In this document: piece after piece, positions 22,923 through 34,833 of the stretch
How positions within the stretch are numbered: position 1 is the first letter of the stretch
How the letters are laid out: each line of letters begins with the position of its first letter
Notes under the pieces: model-generated
Seen by the model: the letters and a program-made list of their open reading frames with translations, nothing else
What the model was told of the DNA's origin: nothing
Database searches by the model: none
Program-made: the position numbers and the translations under genes
NCBI GenBank assembly: GCA_012295275.1
Contig: CM022678.1
Location: 9,475,574 to 9,539,573 of the forward strand
Source: Chrysomallon squamiferum
Lineage: Eukaryota; Mollusca; Gastropoda; Neomphalida; Peltospiridae
DNA length: 64,000 nt
Direction of reading: 5' to 3'

Positions 22923-23186
22923 TTATCTCCCCTTGACTGGAAATACATCAGCTGTGATGGGTGATGTTTGAGCAGGTTTCCTAGGCTTTGTTGTCCTCTT
23001 TCTGGGAGTCTCGTCTCTTTCCTCTGCTTTTGAATGATTTAAGTGTTTTTCATTGGCTGGTTTTACCTCAGCTGACATTAAAGGTTCAAGTTTTTCTCCA
23101 TGATCACTGACATTCGACTGTTGAGGTTGGTCACCTGGTGTGACACTCTTCAACTTCATGCTGTCAGAATCGTTGTAGTTCAACAT
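22923..23186 (-). CDS. Charged, low-complexity ORF, unknown
   Basis: 87 codons from an ATG at 23,186 to a TAA. It starts MLNYNDSDSMKLKSVTPGDQ and has a basic stretch, TPRKRTTKPRKPAQTSP, that could be a nuclear localisation or nucleic-acid-binding segment. Just upstream, an acceptor (ATCTACTCAG at about 23,320) leads into another open frame, SSQSFDNDQLNVGDLEPH, one base out of register. That could mean the ORF is the tail of a longer frameshifted exon (to about 23,310). No domain is recognised. Confidence 0.4.
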   Translation of the reverse strand: MLNYNDSDSMKLKSVTPGDQPQQSNVSDHGEKLEPLMSAEVKPANEKHLNHSKAEERDETPRKRTTKPRKPAQTSPITADVFPVKGR

Positions 23187-23314
23187 GGTCGGCTGCAGTG
23201 TCTGTGGGGCTCAAGGTCACCAACATTGAGCTGATCATTGTCAAAACTTTGACTCGACATTAACCAAGAAAGTGGACAACTCACTGGTCTGATTCTGATT
23301 GGTGGGTCCCTCAT

Positions 23315-23545
23315 CTGAGTAGATAAATAAATAAATAAACAAATCAATCAATCAATAAAATACTGAATCAGATATTAAATAAATAAACAAACAAATCAAA
23401 TATTAAATAAATAAACAAACAAACCAAATGTTAAATAAATAAGCAAACAAACAAATCAAATACTAAATAAACAAACAAATCAATTATTAAATAAATAAAC
23501 AAACAAACAAATTAAATAAATAAACAAATAAAATATTAAACAAAG
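23315..23545. repeat. (AAAT)/(AAAC)-rich degenerate repeats
   Basis: AAATAAATAAACAAACAAATC words repeated with a spacer ATATTAAATAAATAAACAAA roughly every 40 bp. Confidence 0.8.
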
Positions 23546-24540
23546 AATTAATCAGTTTTCTTTCTTTCTCCCCAATTCAAGTAAGATATCTATTATTTTA
23601 TACTGTTATTGTTATAATTACTACAACAAAAACAACTACTACTACTACTACTACTACAACTACTGCTCCTGTTGCCACAGCTACTTTTCTTTTTACTTGT
23701 ATCATAACAATTTCTCATTTAACTGTCATATTCTCACACTCCCTCCATTACTTCTACTACTGCAACAACAAAACTGCTATCAGTATTGCTACTACTACAA
23801 CTAGTACTAAGACTACAGTCTGACTATGCGTCACACACGATACATTAGATGACAAAGCATCACTGGCTAAAATATCACCTATTACTACAAACAAGAATGA
23901 TTATTATTAAGTACTAATGCTATAACAACTACACTACTACAACAATGGGTTGTACTACTACTACTGCTGTTACTGTAACAACAACAACAACCTCTGCAGA
24001 TGCTTCTGTTTCTGCCAGGCTAGTACAGATTCTTTGATGACATTTCTGTCCTGTGGCAACCTCACAGAATTAGCTCTTCATGTGTACCCAGCAGCTTTTT
24101 ATTTATCTATTTGTTTATTTATTTATTTATTTGTAGTTTCTTTCTTTCTTTCTTTTCTTCTTTCTTTATTTGAAGATATATAAAATATTTCTCTTTCTGA
24201 CAGATACATATATTAATAATGAATATTTTATTGTTATATATTTTTTTATCAAATTACTACATTATAAAGAATAAAATATACTAAATTTTTATCATCATCA
24301 AATTACAGTTAAAACTAAGTCAAAACTAATTTTTAAACTTTCTGATCAAAACAGAATAAAGTAAACTGTATTTTTGTGAGTTGAAAACAAAACAACAAAT
24401 TGTTTTGATTACCTCTAGTACAAATATAAGCTAAAAAGAAATAAAACTATGCTAATGGAAATATAGAAATGTGGAAGAATACTAATTTATCAGGCTATTT
24501 GTATACTACAAATAATTTACTTATTATTGCTCCTTGCTCT
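23546..24540. other. Trinucleotide-rich, no gene
   Basis: (CTA)n and (CAA)n tracts around 23,630-24,000 and (TTTA/TTTC)n around 24,095-24,180. The piece 23,850-24,000 resembles 56,430-56,560. Confidence 0.6.
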
Positions 24541-25100
24541 AATCTGCTTTTCTTATTCTTAGTATTGAGAATATATTACGAATAACAAATTAAGAAGAAT
24601 GTAAATCAAACAGGTAAGTTAATGTCTGTGTTTTTCATACCAGTTTTTTTACAAACATCTCTGTCTGTGTGTGTCCCATTCTGATGTTTAGATAACAACA
24701 CTTGTCAGTTTTGTGGTATGTGTCTGAAAAAGTAAAAACAAAGATAATTTAATTTTTTATTGTTTTTATTAGTAACATTATTTAGTGTTATGTGTATATC
24801 AATGCCATTTACTGATACATATGAATGTTTGTTGAAAAATCATTTTCTTTTAAACATATTTCATTACAACCTGATTATTGATAAACATAAATTCTGCTAA
24901 AACATAACAAATCTGAAATAAAGAGGAAATATTTTATTTAAGAACATACACTGAATGTTTTCAACTAGTTCTTTTTATCTTAAAAGGTAAATAACAATAC
25001 AGCTAAAGAAAAAGAAAACCTGTTTCTGAAATATGAACTGACACCTTTTTTAACTAAGCAACTAAAAATATATTTCTAATATACATCTTTCCACAGAAAA
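24541..25100. repeat. Dispersed block, copy 1 of 3
   Basis: The segment containing GTTAATGTCTGTGTTT and AACACTTGTCAGTTTTGTGG recurs at about 27,860-28,200 and 57,130-57,740. It flanks LINE remnants in all three places, so it may be part of the repeat or of a duplicated host segment. Confidence 0.8.
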
Positions 25101-26230
25101 AACAACAGAATTCTTTTTAAAAAAACACACATTTTTTTTATGTAAATAATTTTGAATAAAATTTATAAGCATATTCTAATATATCTTCCATTTTTCTAAT
25201 TAATCTATTTACTCTTCTAAGTTCTTTAATAGAATTTGATTAGTATTTTAATTTTTCTGAATTCAGAAACAAAACACTGTATTTCTGTCCATATCTAGGT
25301 CCTATTGAGCTTTAGGTCTTAAAATAACACCATTACACTTAATCTCTAAATTAATTTTAACTTTTCTTCTTTGTATGTTACTCAAATCATGATGCTTATT
25401 TACAGCTAGTTTAGGATATTCTCATTTTAAAGCATTTTGTATATTATAATATTTCTAGTTGTCTAATTGTCTCTTATTTAGTGCAAAATGTTTTATATTT
25501 TAAGTTATTTGATCAAACAACAGGTTCAGTTTGTAACAAAGGACACTCAGAAGCATTATTAATTACTTCAACAAGAGCTTTACAGAAAATTTCATCTTTC
25601 AACAATTCATTATTAAAAATTCAAATAACTTGACTTCTCTCTACAAAAGAAAATTCTATTTTAAGTGATAATAAATTGTAATCATTAATTGAAGTATATG
25701 ATATATATGCATTACTTATAAACTGTAATAAATTTTGAGAAATTAAAAATAACTCAATTTTTGACTGTTTTATAGGTTTTTTTCAACATTTTGAGATCTA
25801 GTAAATTGTTTTTTTATCTGGATTTCAACCAAATATCAACTAAATTATAATTATAAATAACTGACTGTAATTCATCACTACTTATCACACTGAAAGTTTT
25901 ATTATTAATGACTAAATCTAAATTAGGATCTAAAATTACATTAAAATCTCCTGTCATTAATATATTTTTAAAATTCACAAATTTACATAATCATTTAAAA
26001 ATAAAATATTTTCTGCAATATTATTTGGTGCATATCCACTTATAAAACTATGTTCATCACCATCTATTTTAGTATTAATTTTTAAAATCCTGCCTTCAGT
26101 GTCACAACTATTAAAGGTCAACTTATAAACACATTCTTTTGATATCAGTATTGCTACACCACTCCAGTATAAACACTAAAACTGAATATGACAAAATCCC
26201 AATGTTTCCAGTACAATAATAAATTTCATA
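25100..26230 (-). mobile_element. LINE fragment: endonuclease and linker
   Basis: Read on the - strand, frames give VAILISKECVYKLTF, DTEGRILKINTKIDGDEHSF and, further on, LMTGDFNVILDPNLDLVINN. GDFN is a hallmark of the apurinic-type endonuclease of non-LTR retrotransposons. The later part gives RKMEDILEYAYKFYSKLFT, the linker before the reverse transcriptase. Many stops and frameshifts are present, so it is dead. The related piece at 42,930-43,880 overlaps its 3' end. Confidence 0.75.
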
Positions 26231-26635
26231 AATTCATTTAATAAAAGATACAATTCAATTGTGGACTTGCAATGTAATTAAAAACTCTCACAAAACTTAC
26301 TTTCTGCTTCCTGATCATTCAGCAGCTGTCCTGTCTCTGTCAGTTTTATCATTTAAAACCAGAAGAACAGCTCTGTGAGAAAGGCTAAGAGGTTTTCTCG
26401 TACACTGTCTCGTGTGTACAGGAGATCCTCGTAGGTGAAATGGAAAAAGTTGATGGAAGATGCCGTTCACAGAATGTTTTGGTGAGGCGTAGATTATGTA
26501 AAGAATTAGCTATTCCTAACCCGTCTTTCAAACATATATCTGAGGGAAAAATAAACAACAATGAGGCAATTAATATTCAATAACACAGTAAAGGAGGTTA
26601 AGGAGGACGAAAAGGATGTGATAACTGACAGACAG

Positions 26636-26641
<6 letters not shown>
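26231..26641. other. No gene seen
   Basis: Unique sequence between the LINE fragment and the GA array; 26,330-26,480 is less AT-rich. Confidence 0.4.

Positions 26642-26717
<76 letters not shown>
26642..26717. repeat. (GA)n microsatellite
   Basis: 38 uninterrupted GA units. The homologous position in the second block is 56,557-56,644. Confidence 0.97.
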
Positions 26718-26721
<4 letters not shown>

Positions 26722-27009
26722 TATATAAAATATCCCTATTTTTGACAGATACATATATTAACAATCAATGTTTTATTCTAACAGGATTTTTGTTTGAAAT
26801 TACTAAGTTATAAATTACTAAATGCATTATATAGAGTCTTTCTTAGAATTATCAAATTATACTAAAACCTGAGGGAGAGCAAAATCTCTTTTTAACCTTT
26901 CACATAAAAAAATAAATAAAGTAGTCTGTTTTCTGACAAGTTCAAAACAAAACAAGAAATAGTTTTGATTACTCCTAGTATAAATATAAGCTAAAAAATA
27001 AATAAAACA

Positions 27010-27870
27010 ATGCTACTGGAAATATGGAAGAATACTAAGTTATCAAGCTATTTGTATACTACAATTACTTTACTTATTATTATGACTCTACTTGCTAAGT
27101 CATCAAGCTATTTGTATACTACAATTACTTTACTTTTTATTATTTACTCTCCTTGATAAGTTATCAAGCTATTTGTATACTACAATTACTTTACTTATTA
27201 TTATAGACTCTCCTTGCTAAGTTAAGCTATTTGTATACTACAATTACTTTACTTATTATTATGACTCTCCTTGCTAAGTTATCAAGCTATTTGTATACTA
27301 CAATTACTTTACTTATTATTATGACTCTACTTGCTAAGTTATCAAGCTATTTGTATACTACAATTACTTTACTTATTATTATGACTCTCCTTGCTAAGTT
27401 ATCAAGCTATTTGTATACTACAATTACTTTACTTATCAAGCTATTTGTACTATCCTTACTAAGTTATTATTATGGACTCTCCTTTTATCAAGCTATTTGT
27501 ATACTACAATTACTTTACTTATTATTATGGACTCTCCTTGCTAAGTTATCAAGCTATTTGTATACTACAATTACTTTACTTATTATTATGACTCTCCTTG
27601 CTAAGTTATCAAGCTATTTGTATACTACAATTACTTTACTTATTATTATGACTCTCCTTGCTAAGTTATCAAGCTATTTGTATACTACAATTACTTTACT
27701 TATTATTATTAATTTATTATTATAGACTCTCCTTGCTAAGTTATCAAGCTATTTTATTTATTTACTACATTTGTATACTACAATTACTTTACTTATTATT
27801 ATGACTCTCCTTGCTAAGTTATCAAGCTATTTGTATCCTACAATTACTTTACTTATTATTATGGACTCTC
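27010..27870. repeat. 60-bp minisatellite, about 14 copies
   Basis: The unit contains CTTGCTAAGTTATCAAGCTA, then TTTGTATACTACAATTACTT and TACTTATTATTATGACTCTC. Because 60 is a multiple of three, a repetitive ORF results (27,231-27,725). The homologous block at 56,985-57,150 has only about three copies. Confidence 0.95.
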
Positions 27871-28319
27871 CTTGCTCTAATCTGCTTTTCTTATTCTTTG
27901 TATTGAGAATATATTACCAATACACAAGTGAGAAGAATGTAAGTTGATATGTAAACAGGTAAGTTAATGTCTGTGTTTCATACCAGTTTGTTGAGAAACA
28001 TCTCTGTCTGTTCTGCTGTCTGTATATTTGTCCCATTCTGATGTTTAGATAACAACACTTGTCTGTTTTGTGGTATGTGTCTGAAAAAGTAAAAACAGAG
28101 ATAATTTAATTTTTTAGTTTTTTTATTAGTAACATTATTTAGTGTTACATATATATCAATGCCATTTACTGATATAAATGAATGTTTGTTGAAAAATCAG
28201 TATCTTTTAACATAAATAATTATAACATTAAATCAATACTAAACAACAGTAAAAAATAGGAATTCACACACATATATACACTCAGATACACATATTATCT
28301 AATAAAACACATATTATAT
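27871..28319. repeat. Dispersed block, copy 2 of 3
   Basis: Matches 24,541-24,830 and 57,150-57,480. Confidence 0.8.
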
Positions 28320-30480
28320 TAATGTTTGTTCCTTTCAATTCATCTATCCCACACCTCTTGAACACTGATATTCTATAAATTGATAGAATAATACTTATGA
28401 ATTCTATTGAACAATTTTTTAATTGTTAGAAAACATCCAAATATTAATAGTATTTTAATTGATCTAATGAAAACCCTGTTTTCTTAAATATTTGAATAAA
28501 TATTTCATGAAAGATAGATATTAGTTCCGACAATTCTTCACAATACAAAAATAAATGGCACACATCTTCATTATCCTTCAGATACACTGGACATACACTA
28601 GATGAGATTTTTCCATGTCTACATAATTTACTATATGTATACATTACATGTTGAGCTGTTCTCAAATCTAAGTCAGTAAATTCAGTAAATTTAACACTGT
28701 AGTGTATCCATTTCCAAACTGGTCTCCAGAATTTATTAAAACCAAGCTCAGTCCATTTTTCTTCACATGTAGGTGCTTTAACATTTTTTGAAAGTAAAAT
28801 AGAATAAAATATTTTAACTGTAAATGTACTGACATTTATCACATCATTATTATGAAAGAGAAATAGATATTTATTAGGTGTTAATCTTTTAGCATTTTTG
28901 TCAATACAACTTTTCCATTCATCTGGAACTGATTTCAGAATAACACTGTAAGCTATATACATTTGTGTTTTGGGTAATTCCAGATATTTTTCATGAAAAA
29001 CTTCAACAACAGATGTATAAGGAAGGACACCTGATGTTACTTCATATGCAATATCAGCCACTTTGAATACAAGAACTAAACAGCAATAATTTATTTATAT
29101 ATTTTAATGAATGGGTTCTGTAAAAGTGGTTGAGACAATATTTCATCTGTATCAAAAGGGAAAATATGTTCTGTGTTATTAACACAGTCCCAAGATGATA
29201 ACATTTCAGCATCAAAAGGGTTGAGAACTTTTAAAGCGTCTTTACTGTAAACTATCTTAAAAATGTCAATTTAAATTCATATTCATGTATTTTCCAAGAA
29301 ATTTAAAAATTATTATCAAAATATTTCTTTAAGATTTTAAGCCATTTTCTTTAATGAAACATCTTGAACATTTAGCTCTCCTGACTTTTTATTTTCAATT
29401 ATTGTTGAATACTTTATTAAAAGTGTTTTTCTATTACATAAAAATTTACAAAATAACTTGTGAATTTCATTTTCTTCCCAGTTTGTTACATTTATTGTGC
29501 TAATCATATATCACAGTCTAGATGTTAATAAAGTATTCCATACTTCTGCTTTTCCTAGTAAAGTAAGTTTCATTTGACTCCATAAATTAATTAAATTACA
29601 AATTTTATCAAATTTATTTTTCCATTTTAACCTTTCACATAATGACTTGTTTGGTTCTAAATATATACCTAGAATTTTAACACAGGCTTTATTCACTGAT
29701 ATCAGAATGTTAAATGATAAGTATTTTTATAGTCTTACCAAGACAAAGTACTTCTGACTTACCTATATTGACTTTTACACATTTTCTGTATTAAAAACAG
29801 GTTCTACTGACTGAGCATCACAGACTGTTACACATTTACTGTATTAAAAACAGGTTCTACTGACTGAGCATCACAGACTGTTACACATTTATTAAAAACA
29901 GGTTCTGAGCATCACAGACTGTTACAAAAAAAACAGGTTCTACTGACTGAGCATCACAGACTGTTACACATTTACTGTATTAAAAACAGGTTCTACTGAC
30001 TGAGCATCACAGACTGTTACAGTAGAATCATCTGCATGCTGAAATAATAAACAACTAAATTCATTTGTTATTCTAATTCCATTCATGCTGTGTCTACTTA
30101 TAATTAAATTATTTAAGGGTTCAGCTACAATAAGATAAAGCATCATTGGTATTGGACATCCTTGTCTAACACCTCTTGTAATATTAAAGAAATGTGTTAA
30201 ATGTCCATTAATCTTGACACAACTTTTTATATCATTATAGAGTATTTTAATCCACATTATAAATTTATCACTGAAACTGAAGGTTTTTCAGAACTTTTAA
30301 AATAAAACTATGTGAAACTCTATCAAAAGCTTTTTCTTGATCCATTTCAACAATAAACCCTTCAGTTTTATTTAACTCAGCAATATCTGTAACATCCCTC
30401 ACTACACAATATTATCAGCAACATCTCTTCCTTTTACACAACAGCTTTGTTCTGATGAAATAATAGTTGACATAACCTGT
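28320..30480 (-). mobile_element. LINE fragment: reverse transcriptase and C-terminal zinc knuckle
   Basis: On the - strand, from high to low coordinates: SCCVKGRDVADNIV (about 30,400-30,450), FIVEMDQEKAFDRVSHSFIL (about 30,300-30,360), then ITRGVRQGCPIPMMLYLIVA and LLFQHADDSTVTVCD (30,005-30,257). These are reverse transcriptase motifs; HADD stands where YADD or FADD is usual. Next come CVKILGIYLEPNKS (29,511-29,696) and a 205-codon frame (28,444-29,061) with CPVYLKDNEDVCHLFLYCEE, a zf-RVT-like module in which one cysteine is tyrosine. This layout fits an L1/Tx1-like non-LTR element. Frameshifts separate the pieces, so the copy is inactive. Confidence 0.85.
29770..30020. repeat. 53-bp minisatellite inside the LINE ORF
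   Basis: Four to five copies of a unit with TTAAAAACAGGTTCTACTGA and CTGAGCATCACAGACTGTTA. It lies just after the ADD motif of the reverse transcriptase. The LINE copy at 59,285-59,345 has a single unit. Confidence 0.9.
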
Positions 30481-30984
30481 TTAACACGATTAGCAAAAAG
30501 TCTAAGTATTTGTCATTTCTGCAAGTCATGCACATCTGTATATAAAAAAACAATCATGTACATGTTCTGTATTTTGTGTAAACAATCAGAACCTTAACAC
30601 TACAAATAGTTCAATAACTAACCTGACTATCAAGACCAATTAAAACAAAACCTTACATAATCAGCAGTATGTAAGTAACTGCAGTATTGAAAACACTGAG
30701 ATACACCATGCTACTCAGTGATAAATAATAATGACAATTCTTACATACAATCTCAAAATAAAGCTAAGTCTTCAGTTTTTGTAAAATCACACTGTACTGG
30801 CTATAATTGAAATTCATTCACTGAGGATTTGTAATGCTACGTAATATACATTTATCTAAATAAAACAGCTGAAAAAAAAAAAATTTCCTCATTCTTTGAT
30901 TTATGGGCCAGTGATAAGAGTGTCTGTCTATGTTTCAATGTGTGCATCAGTGTGTATGTACTTGTGTAAGTCTGTATGCATGTA
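30481..30984. other. No gene seen
   Basis: AT-rich unique sequence between the LINE fragment and the next minisatellite. Confidence 0.5.
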
Positions 30985-31745
30985 TATTTGTGTATTTGAG
31001 TTTGTATGTATTTTTATATGTATGTTGTATGCATGTGTATTTGTGTATTTGTGTTTGTATGTATTTTTATATTTGAGTGTTATGTATTTTTATGCATGTT
31101 GTATGCATGTGTATTTGAGTTTTGTATGTGTTTTTTTATATGTATGTTGTTGTATGCATGTGTATTTGTGTGTTTGAGTTTGTATGTATTTTTTGATATG
31201 TATGTTGTATGCATGTGCATTGTATTTGTGTATTTGAGTTTGTATGTATTTTTATGTATGTTGTATTGTGTATTTGTGTATTTGAGTTTGTATGTATTTT
31301 TATATGTATGTTGTATGCATGTGTATTTGTGTATTTGAGTTTGTATGTATTTTTATATGTATGTTGTATGCATGTGTATTTGTGTATTTGTTTGTGTGTA
31401 TTTTTATATGTATGTTGTATGCATGTGTATTTGTGTATTTGAGGTTGTATGTATTTTTATATGTATGTTGTATGCATGTGTATTTGTGTATTTGAGTTTG
31501 TATGTATTTTTATATGTATGTTGTATGCATGTGTATTTGTGTATTTGTTTGTGTGTATTTTTATATGTATGTTGTATGCATGTGTATTTTTGTATTTGAG
31601 TTTGTATGTGTTTTTATATGTATGTTGTATGCATGTGTATTTGTGTATTTGAGTTTGTATGTGTTTTTATATGTATGTTGTATGCATGTGTATTTGTGTA
31701 TTTGAGTTTGTATGTGTTTTTATATGTATGTTGTATATGCATGTG
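30985..31745. repeat. 53-bp TG-rich minisatellite, about 14 copies
   Basis: The unit contains GTATGTATTTTTATATGTAT and GTTGTATGCATGTGTATTTG. It decays into irregular TGTAT words up to about 32,070. It produces overlapping Cys/Tyr/Val-rich ORFs that are artefacts. Confidence 0.95.
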
Positions 31746-32321
31746 TATTTGTGTATGTTTATATTATGTGTATTTGAGTATGATAAGTAAGTCTGTATCT
31801 GCATGTATCTGTGTGCTTATGTGTGCATCACTATGTATGTATTTCTGCATGTTTGCATGTACGTGTATCTGTGTATGTATTTCTTCATGTTTGCATGTAT
31901 GTGTATCTGTGCATGTTTGTATTGTATGTTTAAGTATGTATGCATGTATGTATGTCTGTCTGTATGTATGTATGTATGTGTGGATATGTTTGTATTATGT
32001 GTGTAAGAGTGTGAATGTATTTGTGTATCTGTGTGTTTGTATTTTGTGTGTGTTGTATGTGTGAATTTGTTTATTTAGTCAAATTATCTAGTGATGATGA
32101 ATATGTTTCTGAATGTGTGTTTTTGTGTATGTTTTTGAATGTTTTACCTGCTGAAATTAAATAGCAATAGATTTTGAATATAATACCTATCTATGTTTGG
32201 TTATTATTATTTTTTTTATTATTTTAAATAAAGTTACTAATTTAAAATCAAACAATCACATTAAAATAGAAAAATAAAAATATTCAATAAACATACTCAA
32301 TTAAAAACTCATAAATCATCA

Positions 32322-32690
32322 AAAACACACACACACACACATGCACACATTCACAGACACACATTCACACACACACACATACATACACACACCTATACAC
32401 ATACATACACACACACACAGCGACACACACATACACACATGCGCATGCACATACACACACGTGCATTCCAATAAAAACATCCATACAAACAGATACAAAC
32501 ACAAATACAAACACACTCACACAGAAACTGACTCACACACAGACAAACACACACCATACAAATACAGACACATTCACAAACACATGTAGACATACAAACT
32601 TAATACAATACCCATACACACTCACACACATATATATAAACACATACACAGAAACACACACACACATACATACATACATACATATAACAT
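32322..32690. repeat. CA/CATA-rich simple repeat
   Basis: ACACACAT and CATACATACA words predominate, complementary in character to the TG-rich array just upstream. Confidence 0.9.
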
Positions 32691-32803
32691 GCAGAATAAA
32701 AACTCACTCTTACACATCATACAAAGATAATTATGTAGAAACAAAATGACACACAGTGCTATAAAGAGATAAGAGGCATATAAAAATATCACTTGTTTGT
32801 AGG

Positions 32804-33086
32804 TAAAAAGATGATGGAGGTAGAGCATGTTCCGGTGATAGAAGCAGAAAACACCAGTAACACAGTCAGTGAAAACACCAGTAACACAGTCAGTGAAAAC
32901 ACCAGTAACACAGTCAGTGAAAACAGCAGTAACACAGTCAGTGAAAACACCTGTAACACAGTCAGTGAAAACACCAGTAACACAGTCAGTGAAAACACCA
33001 GTAACACAGTCAGTGAAAACACCAGTAACACAGTCAGAGAAAACAGCAGTAACACAGTCAGAGAAAACAGCAGTAACAGTCAGTGA
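32804..33086 (+). CDS. Possible exon reading through a 24-bp repeat
   Basis: After TCACTTGTTTGTAG the frame gives KKMMEVEHVPVIEAENTSNT and then eight to nine repeats of an eight-residue unit, SNTVSENT, to a TGA created by a two-base loss near 33,077. If translated, the product would be a Ser/Thr/Asn-rich, possibly O-glycosylated repeat. There is no recognised domain. The frame may be open only because the unit lacks stops, so support is weak. Confidence 0.25.
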
Positions 33087-33290
33087 AAACACCTGTAACA
33101 CAGTCAGAAAACACCAGTAACAGTAACACAGTCAGTGAAAACAGCAGTAACACAGTCAGTGAAAACACCTGTAACACAGTCAGTGAAAACACCTGTAACA
33201 CAGTAACACAGTGAAAACACCAGTAACACAGTCAGTGAAAACAGCAGTAACACAGTCAGTGAAAACACCAGTAACACAGTCACTGAAAAC
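32850..33290. repeat. 24-bp minisatellite, about 18 copies
   Basis: Unit AGTAACACAGTCAGTGAAAACACC (written as AGTAACACAGTCAGTG plus AAAACACC), with A/G and CC/GC variants. Confidence 0.95.
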
Positions 33291-34730
33291 ACAGTTCAGT
33301 CAGAAACTAGCTTATAGAGAACAGCAGTAACACAGTCAGTGAAAACAGCAGTAACACAGTGAAAACACAGTTCAGTCAGAAAACCAACAGCAGTAACACA
33401 GTCAGAAAAAACAGTTCAGTCAGAAACCAGCTTAAAGAGAACAGCAGTAACACAGTCAGTGAAAACACAGTTCAGTCAGAAACCAGCTTAAAGAGAACAG
33501 CAGTAACACAGTCAGTGAAAACACAGTTCAGTCAGAAACCAGCTTAAAGAGAACAGCAGTAACACAGTCAGTGAAAACACAGTTCAGTCAGAAACCAGCT
33601 TAAAGAGAACAGCAGTAACACAGTCAGTGAAAACACAGTTCAGTCAGAAACCAGCTTAAAGAGAACAGCAGTAACACAGTCAGTGAAAACACAGTTCAGT
33701 CAGAAACCAGCTTAAAGAGAACAGCAGTAACACAGTCAGTGAAAACACAGTTCAGTCAGAAACTAGCTTAAAGAGAACAGCAGTAACACAGTCAGTGAAA
33801 ACAGTTCAGTCAGAAACCAGCTTAAAGAGAACAGCAGTAACACAGTCAGTGAAAACACAGTTCAGTCAGAAACCAGCTTAAAGAGAACAGCAGACACAGT
33901 CAGTGAAAACACAGTTCAGTCAGAAACCAGCTTAAAGAGAACAGCAGTAACACAGTCAGTGAAAACACAGTTCAGTCAGAAACCAGCTTAAAGAGAACAG
34001 CAGTAACACAGTCAGTGAAAACACAGTTCAGTCAGAAACCAGCTTAAAGAGAACAGCAGTAACACAGTCTGTGAAAACACAGTTCAGTCAGAAACCAGCT
34101 TAAAGAGAACAGCAGTAACACAGTCTGTGAAAACACAGTTCAGTCAGAAACTAGCTTAAAGAGAACAGCAGTAACACAGTCTGTGAAAACACAGTTCAGT
34201 CAGAAACCAGCTTAAAGAGAACAGCAGTAACACAGTCAGTGAAAACACAGTTCAGTCAGAAACTAGCTTAAAGAGAACAGCAGTAACACAGTCTGTGAAA
34301 ACACAGTTCAGTCAGAAACTAGCTTAAAGAGAACAGCAGTAACACAGTCAGTGAAAACAGTTCAGTCAGAAACTAGCTTAAAGAGAACAGCAGCTAAACA
34401 GTCTGTGAAAACACAGTTCAGTCAGAAACTAGCTTAAAGAGAACAGCAGTAACACAGTCAGTGAAAACACAGTTCAGTCAGAAACCAGCTTAAAGAGAAC
34501 AGCAGTAACACAGTCAGTGAAAACACAGTTCAGTCAGAAACCAGCTTAAAGAGAACAGCAGTAACACAGTCACAGTGAAAACACAGTTCAGTCAGAAACC
34601 AGCTTAAAGAGAACAGCAGTAACACAGTCAGTGAAAACACAGTTCAGTCAGAAACTAGCTTAAAGAGAACAGCAGTAACAGTCAGTGAAAACACAGTTCA
34701 GTCAGAAACTAGCTTAAAGAGAACAGCAGC
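33291..34730. repeat. 56-bp minisatellite, about 25 copies
   Basis: The unit starts with the 24-mer (AACAGCAGTAACACAGTCAG) and continues AACACAGTTCAGTCAGAAAC and CAGCTTAAAGAG. It therefore seems to have grown out of the neighbouring 24-bp array. The 56-bp period shifts frame each unit and meets TAA, so it is not coding. Confidence 0.95.
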
Positions 34731-34833
34731 AGAAAGTAGTGATGAAACAACTACAGCAACAACAGCAGATTTGAAGAAAACAGAATCAAGCATGTTGCAT
34801 TTTGACTTTATCATATTTCTCAAAGAAATGTAA
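34706..34833 (+). other. Open tail after the minisatellite
   Basis: The last unit reads in frame into KRTAAESSDETTTATTADLK and KTESSMLHFDFIIFLKEM, then TAA followed by AAATAAA. It looks like a C-terminal coding end with a nearby polyadenylation-like signal, but no splice site or homology supports it. Confidence 0.2.

Noticed and set aside
26506-26764. Ser/Leu repeat ORFs on the - strand
   Set aside because: Produced by the GA microsatellite.
27231-27725. 164-codon ORF with repeating LLIIMTLLAKLSSYLY
   Set aside because: Open only because the 60-bp repeat lacks a stop in that frame. No start or splice context.
30896-32064. Many overlapping Cys/Tyr/Val-rich ORFs resembling membrane proteins
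   Set aside because: All are frames through the 53-bp TG-rich minisatellite and share its period.
33291-34730. CRISPR-like regular repeat array
   Set aside because: The units are directly adjacent with no unique spacers. This is a minisatellite in an animal genome.
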